Positions 63,892 to 64,000 of a stretch of 64,000 nucleotides of DNA are shown here, piece by piece (position 1 is the stretch's first letter; the number at the start of each line of letters is the position of its first letter). The translations under genes were made by a program, and so were the position numbers. The stretch is from Hyphomicrobiales bacterium (GTDB lineage: Bacteria; Pseudomonadota; Alphaproteobacteria; Rhizobiales; JAJFHR01), in assembly GCA_021775475.1 (NCBI GenBank), contig JAJFHS010000018.1:62001-126000 (forward strand), in the 5' to 3' direction. The notes below the pieces were generated by a model. It was not told the origin of the DNA. It did no database searches and saw only the letters and a list, made by a program, of their open reading frames with translations.

Positions 63892-64000
63892 GTGAAACGT
63901 TGTGACAAAATGGTAGACATCGGCAGGCGCCAGTTTTTGCGCGGTGGCGGTGTTGCTGCAGCTGGTATGGCGACCGCAATGGTTATGCCAACAGAAGTGC
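63892..64000 (+). CDS. aioB: AioB, arsenite oxidase small Rieske subunit, 3' end outside window
   Basis: Only the first 36 codons are in the window. GTG 63892 follows a GGGAGGG site by six bases. The N-terminus has a twin-arginine signal (GRRQFLRGGGVAAAG), as AioB needs to carry the folded AioA molybdoenzyme to the periplasm. Identity rests on the Tat signal, the sigma-54 promoter and the aioXSR context, because the Rieske cluster motifs lie beyond the end. Confidence 0.85.
   Translation, partial: MKRCDKMVDIGRRQFLRGGGVAAAGMATAMVMPTEV

Overview
The window reads as chromosomal DNA of an alphaproteobacterium, most likely a member of the Hyphomicrobiales (Rhizobiales) with roughly balanced GC. 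The pointers are BA14K-type secreted proteins, the CtrA-pathway proteins RcdA, CpdR and TrcR, a CtrA full site, an aa3 oxidase subunit IV-like protein, split PntAA/PntAB/PntB, a nadABC operon behind a palindromic operator, a probable ROSE thermometer before hsp20, and the aioX-aioS-aioR-aioB gene order known from arsenite-oxidising rhizobia. Genus cannot be fixed from the sequence.

Layout. 0-1.3 kb: end of a two-subunit fumarase/tartrate dehydratase. 1.3-6.6 kb: three small secreted proteins (two BA14K) around a homodimeric E1/transketolase-like enzyme and its divergent Lrp-type regulator. 6.6-12.4 kb: ZnuA, a SleB-type wall hydrolase and nadABC. 12.5-17.2 kb: a small secreted protein, the oxidase subunit, the proton-translocating transhydrogenase and one accessory-looking DUF4145 gene. 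17.3-22.9 kb: a palindromic repeat, MscS, a hydrolase, rpsU, purEK, a diguanylate cyclase and two DUF465 proteins. 23-30.4 kb: acyl-CoA synthetase, PAP2 membrane protein, PrpE, TrcR, quinone oxidoreductase, DUF1192. 30.4-40 kb: a putative CtrA-linked small RNA, rcdA, galU, galE, then a wall/envelope cluster (MltB-like transglycosylase, two SGNH proteins, an MBOAT acyltransferase and a small membrane protein). 40-46 kb: gltBD. 46.7-55.9 kb: S9 peptidase, threonine aldolase, TauE, hsp20 with its RpoH promoter and RNA thermometer, lysophospholipase-like hydrolase, hisN-like phosphatase, a second putative small RNA, N-formylglutamate amidohydrolase and cpdR. 56.0 kb: tRNA-Val(GAC). 57.4 kb: cspA.

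The most distinctive part is 57.9-64 kb, an arsenic cassette: a fused ArsR-ArsC protein behind its own inverted-repeat operator, the Acr3 efflux pump, the arsenite sensor AioX, the kinase AioS, the sigma-54 activator AioR, then a perfect 8+8 palindrome, a -24/-12 promoter and the first codons of the Tat-exported Rieske subunit AioB. Detoxification (reduce arsenate, export arsenite) and respiration-linked arsenite oxidation are thus placed side by side, each with its own sensor.

The most novel non-coding signals are two loci (30.6 and 54.3 kb) with the same unstructured CCTCCCT/ACTTGG module in front of a GC-rich terminator, probably anti-Shine-Dalgarno small RNAs related to the AbcR/alpha-r15 type, one of them with a CtrA site about 40 bases upstream. 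No CRISPR array, IS element, prophage or rRNA operon was seen.
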